Assembly: GCF_005222225.1 (NCBI RefSeq)
Contig: NZ_CP036536.1
Coordinates: 1,946,001 to 2,010,000, forward strand
DNA length: 64,000 nucleotides
Reading direction: 5' to 3'
Source of the DNA: Salinimonas lutimaris
Lineage (GTDB): Bacteria; Pseudomonadota; Gammaproteobacteria; Enterobacterales; Alteromonadaceae
Shown here one piece after another: positions 1-8,709 of the stretch. The translations under genes were made by a program, and so were the position numbers. How positions within the stretch are numbered: position 1 is the first letter of the stretch; each line of letters begins with the position of its first letter. The notes beneath the pieces are model-generated. The model did no database searches. It saw only the letters and a list, made by a program, of their open reading frames with translations, and was not told the DNA's origin.

Positions 1-1
1 C

Positions 2-970
2 CGCGATCTGGCCGTAGGTGTCAGCGAGGGCAGCGCTGAAATCTGGGGCAACAAAGATTTGTACTGTGTAGATGCCAGCGTGGGTGCACCGCCGGATATT
101 CTGGGCCCGCTGGGACAGAACTGGGGATTACCACCTATGGATCCCAAACGTCTGTACGAGCAGGGCTACCAGCCTATCATTGATTTATTCTCATCCAACA
201 TGGCCTCTGCCGGTGCGCTGCGTATTGACCATGTCATGGCGCTATTACGTTTGTGGTGGGTACCCAAAGGTGATCATGCCCGCGATGGCGGCTATGTATA
301 TTATCCGGTGGATGATTTACTGGGGATTCTGGCGCTGGAAAGTCATCGTAATCAGAACCTGGTCATTGGCGAAGACCTGGGCACAGTGCCAGATGAGATC
401 CGTGGCAAACTGGCTGACAATGGTATCTACTCCTATCGGGTATTTTTCTTTGAGCAGGCCGAAGACGGCGGATTCTTCTCACCGTCTCATTATCCGGTTC
501 AGTCGATGTCGACCCTGACCACCCACGACATGCCGACCCTGATTGGCTACTGGCATTGTCTGGATCTGGAACTGGGCAGAGACCTGGGGCTGTATCCGAC
601 AGAAGAAATCTTAAGTACGCTGTACGCCAGCCGTCATGACAATAAACAATCGATTCTTGATACTCTGCACGGTCATGGGTCTGTGGATGACAGCGTTGGG
701 CGGGATGTGGAATATACCGGTATGACCGAGGCGCTGAACTTTGGTTTACAAACTCATATGGCCACCGGCTCCAGTGCTCTGCTTAGTTTGCAGCTGGAAG
801 ACTGGCTACAAATGGATAAACCTGTCAATATTCCCGGTACGTTCGATGAATACCCGAACTGGAAGCGTAAATTAAACCGGAATCTGGAAGACATCTTTAC
901 CGATGACAAGCTGACCGGTCTGGCCGGGCGTTTAACGCAGGCCCGTCGGGATGCCTCTACCGATAAATAA
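2..970 (+). CDS. malQ: 4-alpha-glucanotransferase (amylomaltase), 3' part
   Basis: C-terminal 322 residues of a GH77 amylomaltase; the frame is open to the left window edge, so the start lies outside. The enzyme transfers alpha-1,4-glucan segments between maltodextrins in the cytoplasm. Visible family motifs are LRIDHVM (the Asp nucleophile region), GEDLGTVP (general acid/base Glu) and TTHDMPTL (transition-state stabilising region), in the order expected of GH77. It lies 77 bp before glgB on the same strand, with a terminator hairpin between them, so it is functionally but perhaps not fully transcriptionally grouped with the glycogen genes. The TTG at 59 is internal and not a real start. Identification is firm; the length of the missing N-terminus cannot be judged. 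Confidence 0.95.
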   Translation, partial: RDLAVGVSEGSAEIWGNKDLYCVDASVGAPPDILGPLGQNWGLPPMDPKRLYEQGYQPIIDLFSSNMASAGALRIDHVMALLRLWWVPKGDHARDGGYVYYPVDDLLGILALESHRNQNLVIGEDLGTVPDEIRGKLADNGIYSYRVFFFEQAEDGGFFSPSHYPVQSMSTLTTHDMPTLIGYWHCLDLELGRDLGLYPTEEILSTLYASRHDNKQSILDTLHGHGSVDDSVGRDVEYTGMTEALNFGLQTHMATGSSALLSLQLEDWLQMDKPVNIPGTFDEYPNWKRKLNRNLEDIFTDDKLTGLAGRLTQARRDASTDK

Positions 971-974
971 CTGT

Positions 975-1003
975 CAGGCCCGTATTCGGGCCTGTTTTAT
1001 TTT
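975..1003 (+). terminator. Rho-independent terminator after malQ
   Basis: Perfect 8-bp stem CAGGCCCG/CGGGCCTG (975-982 and 987-994) with a TATT loop, followed at once by a T-rich tail. It starts 5 bases after the malQ stop. Confidence 0.85.
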
Positions 1004-1047
1004 GCTGACAGTCAGCGTATTGTCAGTCAGCTGTACAGGAGTACTTT

Positions 1048-3210
1048 ATGCAAGTTGAGCAGCAGTTGGCCTGGGCCAAATGTGCAAATCCGTTTTCTGT
1101 TTTAGGGCCACACAAGGCCAAAAAAGGGGTGGAAATTCGTGCCTGGCAACCCGGGGCGAAAAGCATCAGTGTCAGTCTGGCGGGCAATAAGAACGTGCTG
1201 GCAACGCTGAGTGCGCAGCCTCAGGATGGTTTGTTTGCCGGTCTGGTTGAAGGTTTACCCCCTGGCCAGCTGTATCAGCTCAACATTACCACTGCCCAGG
1301 GTACTTCAGTGGTTATCGACCCCTATCAGCTGCAGGATGAAGCCTTTCACGCGGTGCACTTTATCGATCACACGCCGGCCAATCTTTACCGCCAGGCGGG
1401 TGCTCAGCTGATTGAACTTAACGGCGTCAGTGCCACCCGTTTTTGTGTGTTTGCTCCCAATGCGTCAGCTGTTTCGGTGATCGGTGACTTTAACCGCTGG
1501 GATGGTCGTTTGCATCCGATGCAAAAAACCGATATGGGTTACTGGGTGCTGGTTATACCTGGGATGGCTGCCGGCCAGCGTTACAAGTATCAGATTAAGG
1601 ATGCCTTTGGGCACGATCTGCCCCATAAGGCGGACCCGCTGGGTTATTACGCTGAGCAGTATCCGTCACATGCATCAGTAGTGTGGGACCACAACAGCTA
1701 TGAATGGCAGGATAGTCAGTGGATGGCTGGCCGGGCCAAAGACAAGTACACCAGCCCTATGAGCATTTATGAAGTGCATCTTGGTTCGTGGCGTAAACCG
1801 GGTGATGAGCGCCGTTATCTGAACTATCAGGAGCTCAGCGAAACGCTTATTCCGTATGCAGTGGATATGGGTTACACCCACCTGGAGCTGCTGCCGGTGT
1901 CAGAACATCCGTTTGACGGTTCATGGGGATATCAGCCGGTTGGGATGTTTGCACCGACCAGCCGTTTCGGCAACCCGGATGAATTCAAGGCATTTGTTGA
2001 TCAGTGTCACCAGCATGGACTGGGAGTCATTATTGACTGGGTACCAGCCCATTTTCCAGAAGATGGTCACGGTCTGGCCCGATTTGATGGCAGTCATGTT
2101 TATGAATATGACGATCCGCGCAAAGGCTGGCATCCGGACTGGAATTCCTGCATCTATGATTTTGGTCGCGGCGAAGTCCGGCAGTTTCTGGTTGCCAATG
2201 CCTTATTCTGGCTGGATAAGTTCCATATTGATGGTCTGCGGGTTGATGCGGTTGCCTCTATGCTGTATCTGGATTATTCACGTAATGAGGGAGAGTGGAT
2301 CCCCAATGTGGATGGCGGTAACCAGAACTATGAAGCCATCAGCCTGCTGCGCTGGATGAATGAGGAAGTTTATCGGCATTATCCCGATGCCATGACCATT
2401 GCTGAAGAGTCAACATCGTTTCCGGGTGTGTCCCGTCCGGTCAGCCACAACGGACTCGGCTTCGGGTTTAAATGGAACATGGGCTGGATGCATGACTCAC
2501 TGCATTACATGGCTAAAGATCCAGCTTACCGTCGTTATCACCATGGCGAAATGTCATTTAGCATGGTGTATTCATTTGATGAAAATTTTGTGCTACCTAT
2601 TTCCCATGACGAAGTCGTGCACGGCAAGGGCAGCCTGTTGGGCAAAATGCCCGGTGATGAATGGCAGCAGGCGGCGAATCAGCGTGCTTATGCCGGCTTT
2701 ATGTATGGTCATCCCGGTAAGAAACTGAATTTTATGGGTAATGAATTTGCCCAGGCCAAAGAATGGAATCACGACAGCTCGCTGGACTGGCATTTACTGG
2801 ACTATCCGAAACATGAAGGGATGCAACAGCTGTATCGCCAGCTCAACAAGGTGTATCAGCAGTATCCTGCCTTGTATGAGCAGGACCATCAGCCAGCTGG
2901 TTTTAGCTGGATTGATCATGATAATGCCGAGCAAAGTATTTATTCGTTTGTCAGAAGCAGCGCGGATAATCAGCAACAAGTTTATGTGGTCAGTAATTTT
3001 ACGCCTGTACCCTGCGAGCATTTTCGATTAGGTGTACAGAAGCCCGGAACTTACCGCCTGATTGTCAATACCGATGATGGTGCTTTCTGGGGCAGTGACT
3101 TTACTGTGCCGGAAGCCGTAGAAGCACAGCCGTTTGGCTGGAACGGCCAGCCTTATTCCATAGAAATTGCACTGCCGCCACTGGCGACTATTATGTGGGT
3201 CTGTGACTGA
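1048..3210 (+). CDS. glgB: 1,4-alpha-glucan branching enzyme
   Basis: 720-residue GlgB, close to the usual gammaproteobacterial length of about 730. It makes the alpha-1,6 branches of glycogen. Two N-terminal CBM48-type beta domains (about residues 15-110 and 125-210) precede a GH13 barrel. Catalytic motifs are clear: GLRVDAVASMLY (nucleophile Asp), TIAEESTSFPGVSRP (acid/base Glu) and ISHDEVVHGKGSLL (stabilising Asp). The ATG at 1048 has an AGGAG ribosome site about 9 bases upstream. glgX follows after 37 bp. No glgC or glgA is in the window, so ADP-glucose synthesis must be encoded elsewhere or to the left. Confidence 0.97.
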   Translation: MQVEQQLAWAKCANPFSVLGPHKAKKGVEIRAWQPGAKSISVSLAGNKNVLATLSAQPQDGLFAGLVEGLPPGQLYQLNITTAQGTSVVIDPYQLQDEAFHAVHFIDHTPANLYRQAGAQLIELNGVSATRFCVFAPNASAVSVIGDFNRWDGRLHPMQKTDMGYWVLVIPGMAAGQRYKYQIKDAFGHDLPHKADPLGYYAEQYPSHASVVWDHNSYEWQDSQWMAGRAKDKYTSPMSIYEVHLGSWRKPGDERRYLNYQELSETLIPYAVDMGYTHLELLPVSEHPFDGSWGYQPVGMFAPTSRFGNPDEFKAFVDQCHQHGLGVIIDWVPAHFPEDGHGLARFDGSHVYEYDDPRKGWHPDWNSCIYDFGRGEVRQFLVANALFWLDKFHIDGLRVDAVASMLYLDYSRNEGEWIPNVDGGNQNYEAISLLRWMNEEVYRHYPDAMTIAEESTSFPGVSRPVSHNGLGFGFKWNMGWMHDSLHYMAKDPAYRRYHHGEMSFSMVYSFDENFVLPISHDEVVHGKGSLLGKMPGDEWQQAANQRAYAGFMYGHPGKKLNFMGNEFAQAKEWNHDSSLDWHLLDYPKHEGMQQLYRQLNKVYQQYPALYEQDHQPAGFSWIDHDNAEQSIYSFVRSSADNQQQVYVVSNFTPVPCEHFRLGVQKPGTYRLIVNTDDGAFWGSDFTVPEAVEAQPFGWNGQPYSIEIALPPLATIMWVCD

Positions 3211-3247
3211 CCCGGACAATCTGGTGTTGTAGTTAGAAGGATAATTC

Positions 3248-5314
3248 ATGGAGCAGACGTTGATTCAGTCTGCCGGCCAACCGTTGCCGTTAGGCGCAAC
3301 GGTTACCGAAACCGGCGTTAACTTTGCTGTATACAGTCCTGATGCCAGGGTTGTTATGTTGTGTTTATTTAGTTCAGACACCGAAGAAGCCACGCATGAG
3401 ATTGTGCTGGAAAATAAAACCGGAGATATCTGGCACGGGCATATCGACGGACTCGGCCATCATCAGCATTATGCGTATCGGGTAGACCGGGGCGGTGAGC
3501 AATTATTGATGGCTCCCACCGATAAAGTGCTGATTGACCCGTATGCTAAAAAGCTAAACCGGCCGATTCACTGGAATGCCCGCCAGTATCTTAATGATTC
3601 TCACTTTATGGTGCCCAAATGTCTGGTGGTGGATGAACGCCGTTATGCGGCCAATCGGCCGGATAAACCGCATCTGGCGCCCGAGCAGCGCATTGTTTAC
3701 GAAGCGCATATCAAAGGACTGACCAAACTGCACCCGGATGTACCTGAAGCAGATCGCGGGCGCTATCTGGGGGCGGCGCATCCATCGGTAATTGCGCACC
3801 TTAAACAGCTTGGCATAACCTGTGTGCAGTTTATGCCCATGGCCAGTTTTATGCCGGAACCCTATATCACGGAAAAAGGCATGACTAATTACTGGGGCTA
3901 TAACCCAGTTAATTTTTTCGCGCCGGAACCCCGCTATGCCAGTCACGATGCGCTGGCCGAGATAACCACCATGGTTGACCGGTATCATGAGGCGGGTATT
4001 GAAGTGATTGTGGATGTGGTGATCAACCATACCGCGGAAGGCGGTAAGGGCGGCCCGATTCTGTCATTTAAAGGATTCAGCCCGTATCAGTCTTATCTGT
4101 ATGAGCAGGATGAGAAGGGCAGGCTGGTGTTCAGTAATCACTCTGGCTGTGGCAATACGGTCAATACCGCCCATCCGCAAATGATGCAGCTGATTCTGGA
4201 TGCCATGCGTTTTTGGGTTGATGTTATCGGAGTCGACGGGTTTCGCTTTGATCTGGCGGTGAGTCTGGGTCGTGAGCCGCAGCACTTTAATCCGCAGTCA
4301 GGTTTGCTGCGCGCTATCAGGCAAGACCCGGTGCTGTCCCGTGCCGTGCTGATTGCTGAGCCCTGGGATATTGGGCCGGACGGGTATCAGCTGGGGCGGT
4401 TTGGCCATGACTGGCTGGAAGTCAACGATAAGTTTCGCGATACCGTGCGCGCTTTCTGGCGCGGTGACGAAGGCACGACGGCTGATTTTGCCACGCGCTT
4501 ACTGGGCTCACGTGATGTGTTTCCCAAAGGCTTCCGGCACGTGAATACCTCGGTGAACAATGTCACCTACCATGACGGCTTTACCCTGCATGATCTGGTC
4601 AGTTACGAGCAGCGGCATAACCAGGCCAACGGGGAAGATAACCGGGACGGGCACGGCCATAACCTGTCGGCTAACTATGGTCACGAAGGCGCCACCACCG
4701 ACCCGGCTATCCTGGGACTGCGTGAGCAGCAAAAACGTAATTTATTTGCCACCCTGATTTTAAGTCAGGGGACGCCTCATGTATTGGGCGGCGATGAGCT
4801 GAGCAAAACCCAGCAGGGTAACAATAATGCCTATTGTCAGGACAATGAGCTGAACTGGTATCACTGGGACATGAATAAGCGCAAGCAGGACTTTCTTGAT
4901 TATTGTGCTCATGTGATTGAGTTGCGACAGCAAAGCCCGCTGTTATCCCGGCTGATGCTGGAAGACGATAACTGGCAGCAGGCGGTGAATGTCAGGGCGG
5001 TTCGCTGGTATCTGCCAGATGGCAGCCTGAAGGATACCGATGACTGGCATGCCGGCAATAAAGCGTTTGGTGTCGAAATTGAAGGATTACCGGTGCAGGA
5101 CAGCCCGGCCGAAACCTGGTTTTTCTGTATTAACGCCGATATTACGGATGTGCGCTTTAATTTACCGAGCAAAGCTGCCAGAAGTGGCTGGAAACTAAAG
5201 CTGGACAGCCGTTATCCGTCAATAAAGGATCAGCCGGGCATGTGTGTTCAGCGGGTATTTTCTCAGGCCGCCAGAACATTTGCTGTATTTAAATACAGTC
5301 GGTTGTCGGTTTAG
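3248..5314 (+). CDS. glgX: Glycogen debranching enzyme
   Basis: 688-residue GH13 isoamylase-type debranching enzyme that cleaves alpha-1,6 branches of phosphorylase-limited glycogen. An N-terminal CBM48 domain (about residues 10-100) is followed by the catalytic barrel with GVDGFRFDLAV (nucleophile Asp), LIAEPWDIGPDGYQ (acid/base Glu) and the NVTYHDGFTLHDLVSY region typical of GlgX/TreX proteins. The start has an AGAAGGA ribosome site. Located 37 bp after glgB on the same strand, so probably one transcript coupling branching and debranching with maltodextrin recycling by malQ. The GlgX assignment over plant-type isoamylase rests on overall length and the glgB neighbourhood. Confidence 0.95.
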   Translation: MEQTLIQSAGQPLPLGATVTETGVNFAVYSPDARVVMLCLFSSDTEEATHEIVLENKTGDIWHGHIDGLGHHQHYAYRVDRGGEQLLMAPTDKVLIDPYAKKLNRPIHWNARQYLNDSHFMVPKCLVVDERRYAANRPDKPHLAPEQRIVYEAHIKGLTKLHPDVPEADRGRYLGAAHPSVIAHLKQLGITCVQFMPMASFMPEPYITEKGMTNYWGYNPVNFFAPEPRYASHDALAEITTMVDRYHEAGIEVIVDVVINHTAEGGKGGPILSFKGFSPYQSYLYEQDEKGRLVFSNHSGCGNTVNTAHPQMMQLILDAMRFWVDVIGVDGFRFDLAVSLGREPQHFNPQSGLLRAIRQDPVLSRAVLIAEPWDIGPDGYQLGRFGHDWLEVNDKFRDTVRAFWRGDEGTTADFATRLLGSRDVFPKGFRHVNTSVNNVTYHDGFTLHDLVSYEQRHNQANGEDNRDGHGHNLSANYGHEGATTDPAILGLREQQKRNLFATLILSQGTPHVLGGDELSKTQQGNNNAYCQDNELNWYHWDMNKRKQDFLDYCAHVIELRQQSPLLSRLMLEDDNWQQAVNVRAVRWYLPDGSLKDTDDWHAGNKAFGVEIEGLPVQDSPAETWFFCINADITDVRFNLPSKAARSGWKLKLDSRYPSIKDQPGMCVQRVFSQAARTFAVFKYSRLSV

Positions 5315-5321
5315 TCAGCAG

Positions 5322-5352
5322 TCTGCCCGGAATTAGTCATCTTTCGGGCAGA
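5322..5352 (+). terminator. Possible terminator hairpin after glgX
   Basis: Perfect 8-bp inverted repeat TCTGCCCG (5322-5329) and CGGGCAGA (5345-5352), loop 15 nt, just after the glgX stop; the T tract is poor. The rest of the 249-bp gap to gnd is AT-rich and should hold the gnd promoter, but I saw no convincing -35/-10 pair. Confidence 0.4.
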
Positions 5353-5563
5353 TGACACACTTTTCATGTTGCAATCATGACATCTGCCCATACGTCTTTT
5401 CCTATCAATAAATTTTCTGACTGAAAATCATCTTACGGCTAGTCTGTATCTCTTCAGCTTTATCGATTAAGTTGATTTTTTCTTATTTTTCAGTCCCTGA
5501 TTAGTGTTCAAAAGCGCAACGGATGGTAATATTCGCAGCCATCTGCAACTTAAGGTGTAAACC

Positions 5564-7117
5564 ATGCAAAAAGAAGATGGAAAGCAAGAACCCCAGAAGA
5601 ATTGCGATATCGGCTTTATCGGTCTGGGTGTAATGGGAGCCAATCTGACTCTCAATTTGGCTGACAACGGCTACCGGGTAGCCTGTTTTGACCTTGACCA
5701 GTCTAAAGTTGACGCGATTCTGGCAAAAGAGGAAGCTGAACGGCCAGAAGGCTCAGGTCCTCGGGTTGAAGGCTGTAGTTCGTATACAGAGTTACTCAGC
5801 AAGCTCAAAGCCCCCCATCTTATTATTCTTTCTGTGCCTGCTGGCGAGCCGGTGGACCATGTATGTAACCATCTGATTGACGCCGGTGTGCGCGCAGATG
5901 ATATTGTTATCGATACCGGTAACAGTTTGTGGACAGACTCGGTTAAACGCGAAGAGCAGTACAAAAGTAAATTTATCTTCTTTACCACTGCGGTATCCGG
6001 TGGCGAAGTCGGCGCCCGTTTCGGACCGTCTCTAATGCCTTCTGGCAACCCGTATGCCTGGACCCGCATAGAACCTGTGCTAAAAGCCATTTCTGCCAAG
6101 GTTGACCCACAAACCGGCAAGCCGATTGAGTCGCGTACCCCCGGCAAACCGGTTACCGAAGGTGAGCCGTGTGCCACCTATATCGGCACCATGGGCGCAG
6201 GCCACTATGTGAAAATGGTGCACAATGGCATTGAATACGCAGACATGCAGCTAATTTGTGAAGCGTACCAGATTATGCGTACGTCTTTTCATATGGCGCC
6301 GGCTGAGATTGCTGAAGTGTTCCGTCGCTGGAACGACGGTAAGCTGAACAGCTACCTGATGGAAATCAGTGCCGAGGTGCTTGAGCAACTCGACCCTGAA
6401 ACCGGCGAGCCGCTGGTGGATGTCATTCTGGATCAGGCCGGACAAAAAGGCACCGGACTGTGGACTGCCGTAAGTGCTCTGCAGGTTGGCAGCCCGGCGC
6501 AGACGATTACCTCGGCGGTTTTTGCCCGTAGTATTTCGGGCCTGAAAAAAGAACGGGTAAAAGCCAGCAAGGTATTACAGGGGCCGCAAGCCGCAGTCTT
6601 GTCTGAGGAAGACAAAATGGCCGCGGTGAATAAACTGGAGCAGGCCCTGTACTGTTCTAAGATTTGTGCCTATGCACAAGGCTTCCAGTTGATGGCGACA
6701 GCCGCAAAAGAACACGACTGGGAACTGGATTTTGGTGAAATTGCAAAAATCTGGCGGGCCGGTTGTATCATTCGGGCGGTATTCCTGCAGTCTATTGCGC
6801 AGGCATACGAGAATGACGAGGACCTGGATAATCTGCTGCTGGATCCGTTCTTTGCCGATCAGATCACCGAGATGCAGGGAGACTGGCGTGAATCCATTGC
6901 CCAGGCGACACTGGCCGGAGTACCTTGCCCGGGTATGATGTCAGCACTGAGCTATTATGACTCTTACCGGTCTGCGGTACTACCGGCCAATTTGTTGCAA
7001 GGCCAGCGTGATTACTTTGGCGCGCACACTTATCAGCGTATTGATAAGCCGGCCAGCAAGAAATATCACCTTGACTGGAGCGATCCGGCGCGCCCGCAAA
7101 TTAACATCAAAAAATAA
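5564..7117 (+). CDS. gnd: 6-phosphogluconate dehydrogenase, decarboxylating
   Basis: 517 residues, about 50 longer than E. coli Gnd. Converts 6-phosphogluconate to ribulose 5-phosphate, CO2 and NADPH in the oxidative pentose phosphate pathway. N-terminal Rossmann motif GFIGLGVMGANL (about 17-28), substrate signature VSGGEVGARFGPSLMPSGN (about 145-162) and GHYVKMVHNGIEYADMQ with the catalytic Lys217/Glu224 pair; AGQKGTGLWT is also family-typical. The extra length comes from a 14-residue N-terminal extension and an insertion at about 180-200 (DPQTGKPIESRTPGKPVTEG), between the substrate motif and the catalytic Lys. The ATG at 5564 follows a TAAGGTG ribosome site. msrB follows after 25 bp. Confidence 0.95.
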   Translation: MQKEDGKQEPQKNCDIGFIGLGVMGANLTLNLADNGYRVACFDLDQSKVDAILAKEEAERPEGSGPRVEGCSSYTELLSKLKAPHLIILSVPAGEPVDHVCNHLIDAGVRADDIVIDTGNSLWTDSVKREEQYKSKFIFFTTAVSGGEVGARFGPSLMPSGNPYAWTRIEPVLKAISAKVDPQTGKPIESRTPGKPVTEGEPCATYIGTMGAGHYVKMVHNGIEYADMQLICEAYQIMRTSFHMAPAEIAEVFRRWNDGKLNSYLMEISAEVLEQLDPETGEPLVDVILDQAGQKGTGLWTAVSALQVGSPAQTITSAVFARSISGLKKERVKASKVLQGPQAAVLSEEDKMAAVNKLEQALYCSKICAYAQGFQLMATAAKEHDWELDFGEIAKIWRAGCIIRAVFLQSIAQAYENDEDLDNLLLDPFFADQITEMQGDWRESIAQATLAGVPCPGMMSALSYYDSYRSAVLPANLLQGQRDYFGAHTYQRIDKPASKKYHLDWSDPARPQINIKK

Positions 7118-7142
7118 CCGTTTACAGCGGTAAGGAGCAGGT

Positions 7143-7538
7143 ATGAGTGACAAGTACAAAAGCACATTGTCCCCGGAAGCGTACCGGGTTACCCGGGAAG
7201 CCGGTACCGAGCGACCTTTTACCGGGGCGTTGTTGAATGAAACCCGAAGTGGCGATTACGTCTGTAAATGCTGTGGTGCGCATCTGTTTGATGCCGCCAC
7301 CAAGTTTGATGCAGGATGCGGCTGGCCATCATTTTTTGACCAGGCCAATGAGAAAAACGTTGGGTTTCGGGATGACACCAGTCTCGGTATGATTCGTACA
7401 GAAATTTTCTGTAAGCAGTGTCAGGCCCACCTCGGGCATGTGTTTCCTGATGGCCCGGCACCCACCGGCCAGCGTTACTGTGTTAATTCACTCTCAATGG
7501 ATTTTACATCAGACAAAGGCGACAAAGTAGAAGGTTAG
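7143..7538 (+). CDS. msrB: Peptide-methionine (R)-S-oxide reductase
   Basis: 131-residue MsrB, normal length. Repairs methionine R-sulfoxide in oxidised proteins. Two zinc CxxC pairs are visible (CKCC near residue 41 and CKQC near 90), and the catalytic Cys lies in RYCVNS near the C-terminus; GCGWPSFF is the family substrate loop. The ATG has an AAGGAG ribosome site. It begins 25 bp after gnd, so it may be co-transcribed with the NADPH-producing enzyme, consistent with an oxidative-stress link (inference). A strong terminator follows. Confidence 0.96.
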   Translation: MSDKYKSTLSPEAYRVTREAGTERPFTGALLNETRSGDYVCKCCGAHLFDAATKFDAGCGWPSFFDQANEKNVGFRDDTSLGMIRTEIFCKQCQAHLGHVFPDGPAPTGQRYCVNSLSMDFTSDKGDKVEG

Positions 7539-7592
7539 AATACGCAAGGGCCTTCACTTCTGGTTAAAAAACAAACGCTGCAAAAATAAAAT

Positions 7593-7625
7593 AAGCGCCC
7601 GGATTACCCGCGGCGCTTTTTTTTT
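7593..7625 (+). terminator. Rho-independent terminator after msrB
   Basis: Stem AAGCGCC (7593-7599) with GGCGCTT (7612-7618) followed by a run of nine T residues. It closes the gnd-msrB unit. Confidence 0.9.
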
Positions 7626-7685
7626 ATTAATTGCAGACTTTTTTCATACTTTTTGATGAAAATAAGTTACATAATCAGACTATGG

Positions 7686-8525
7686 TCAGACCTCATCAAG
7701 CCGTAACTGACCGGCATCAAATTCCCCGTCACCCAGGGCGTCTATGACGGCATCGGCTTTATCTTCCAGTTTACCAGCGGCAATCGCATGACCCTTCGCC
7801 ATGGCTTTATACTGGTTTATATTAATCTTACCATCGTAGTGATGGGCTACCAGCGCCCACAGGTAGGCCTGCCCGTATTGCTGTTCGTCTATGGCCAGTG
7901 TAGTCAGGGTAATAAACACTTCTTTATCAATGTCATCATCTGAGGAATAGAGCGACAAGGCTTTATATAAAGTCTCACGGGTTTGCTGTGTACTGTGCTT
8001 TGCTTGTATCGCAGCCAGCGCGATAAGCAGGGCAGGGTCATGATCCAGAGCACCAGCTTTGGCAAATGCCAAAAAGCGCTGTAATGCAGCGTCGTCGTTA
8101 AATCGTGACCAGTGGTAATAGCTCAGGTACGGGTCGTTGTCGTTGCGGGTCCGCCATTTAAGCTTTTTCAGCCGGTCCTGGGCTGTCAATACGCCCTGCA
8201 TTCGTCCGGCCTCTTTTTCGCGGTGCTTGATATGCCGGATTTGCGCGGCTTTGACAATACAGGCCTGGTAGTGCTCCAGGAGCAGCAGGCGCTCATATTT
8301 CTGACGCCCGGTGGTGATGCCGTTCTGGTGTGTAAAACGGTGACGGATAAGGTCGGCTTTTTCAGCCCGGCACCAGGCATCCGGATTTAAATCAGAGCAC
8401 ATCGCCGGGTGTTCTTCACAGATACTGGCAATACTGGGCTTAAATAACTCCCCGCAGCCGCTTGTCCCTATCAGGGCGAGCAGGCCAAGTGCGATATGTC
8501 TAAATGTGGAAAATTTACAAAACAT
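7686..8525 (-). CDS. DUF2989-type putative lipoprotein
   Basis: About 279 residues from the chosen ATG at 8525. That start gives a short signal peptide (MFCKFSTFRHIALGLLALIG) ending in TSGC-GE, a plausible lipobox, so the protein is probably an outer-membrane or periplasmic lipoprotein. Frames open further upstream to a TTG at 8624, but the extra 33 residues would bury the signal peptide. The mature part is mostly helical with TPR-like character (for example LALAAIQAKHSTQQTRETLYKALSLYSSDDD). It resembles the DUF2989 proteins of Alteromonadales as I remember them; no function is known. It is divergent from the GAPDH gene. The ribosome site at 8525 is weak, so the start is uncertain. Confidence 0.7.
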   Translation of the reverse strand: MFCKFSTFRHIALGLLALIGTSGCGELFKPSIASICEEHPAMCSDLNPDAWCRAEKADLIRHRFTHQNGITTGRQKYERLLLLEHYQACIVKAAQIRHIKHREKEAGRMQGVLTAQDRLKKLKWRTRNDNDPYLSYYHWSRFNDDAALQRFLAFAKAGALDHDPALLIALAAIQAKHSTQQTRETLYKALSLYSSDDDIDKEVFITLTTLAIDEQQYGQAYLWALVAHHYDGKININQYKAMAKGHAIAAGKLEDKADAVIDALGDGEFDAGQLRLDEV

Positions 8526-8709
8526 TGACAGCTTTTGGCCGTCAACGACTAACTTTCTGTAATTAATCGACAATTTGGTCATCCTTGTGGAACTGATTAA
8601 AATACTTTCGTCCATGACAGACAAGCTAACTCACTCATCTTAAGTGTACCCTACATAATATGTCAGTCAGGACGCTTTTCGTAAAATTTTAGTCGATGAA
8701 GGCAAAGGC

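Noticed and set aside
1004..1035. CTGACAGTCAG sequence between malQ and glgB as a family member
   Set aside because: Shares only GACAGTCA; too short to separate from chance.
5671..6177. 168-residue ORF antisense to gnd
   Set aside because: Opposite to well-conserved Gnd motifs, with no ribosome site.
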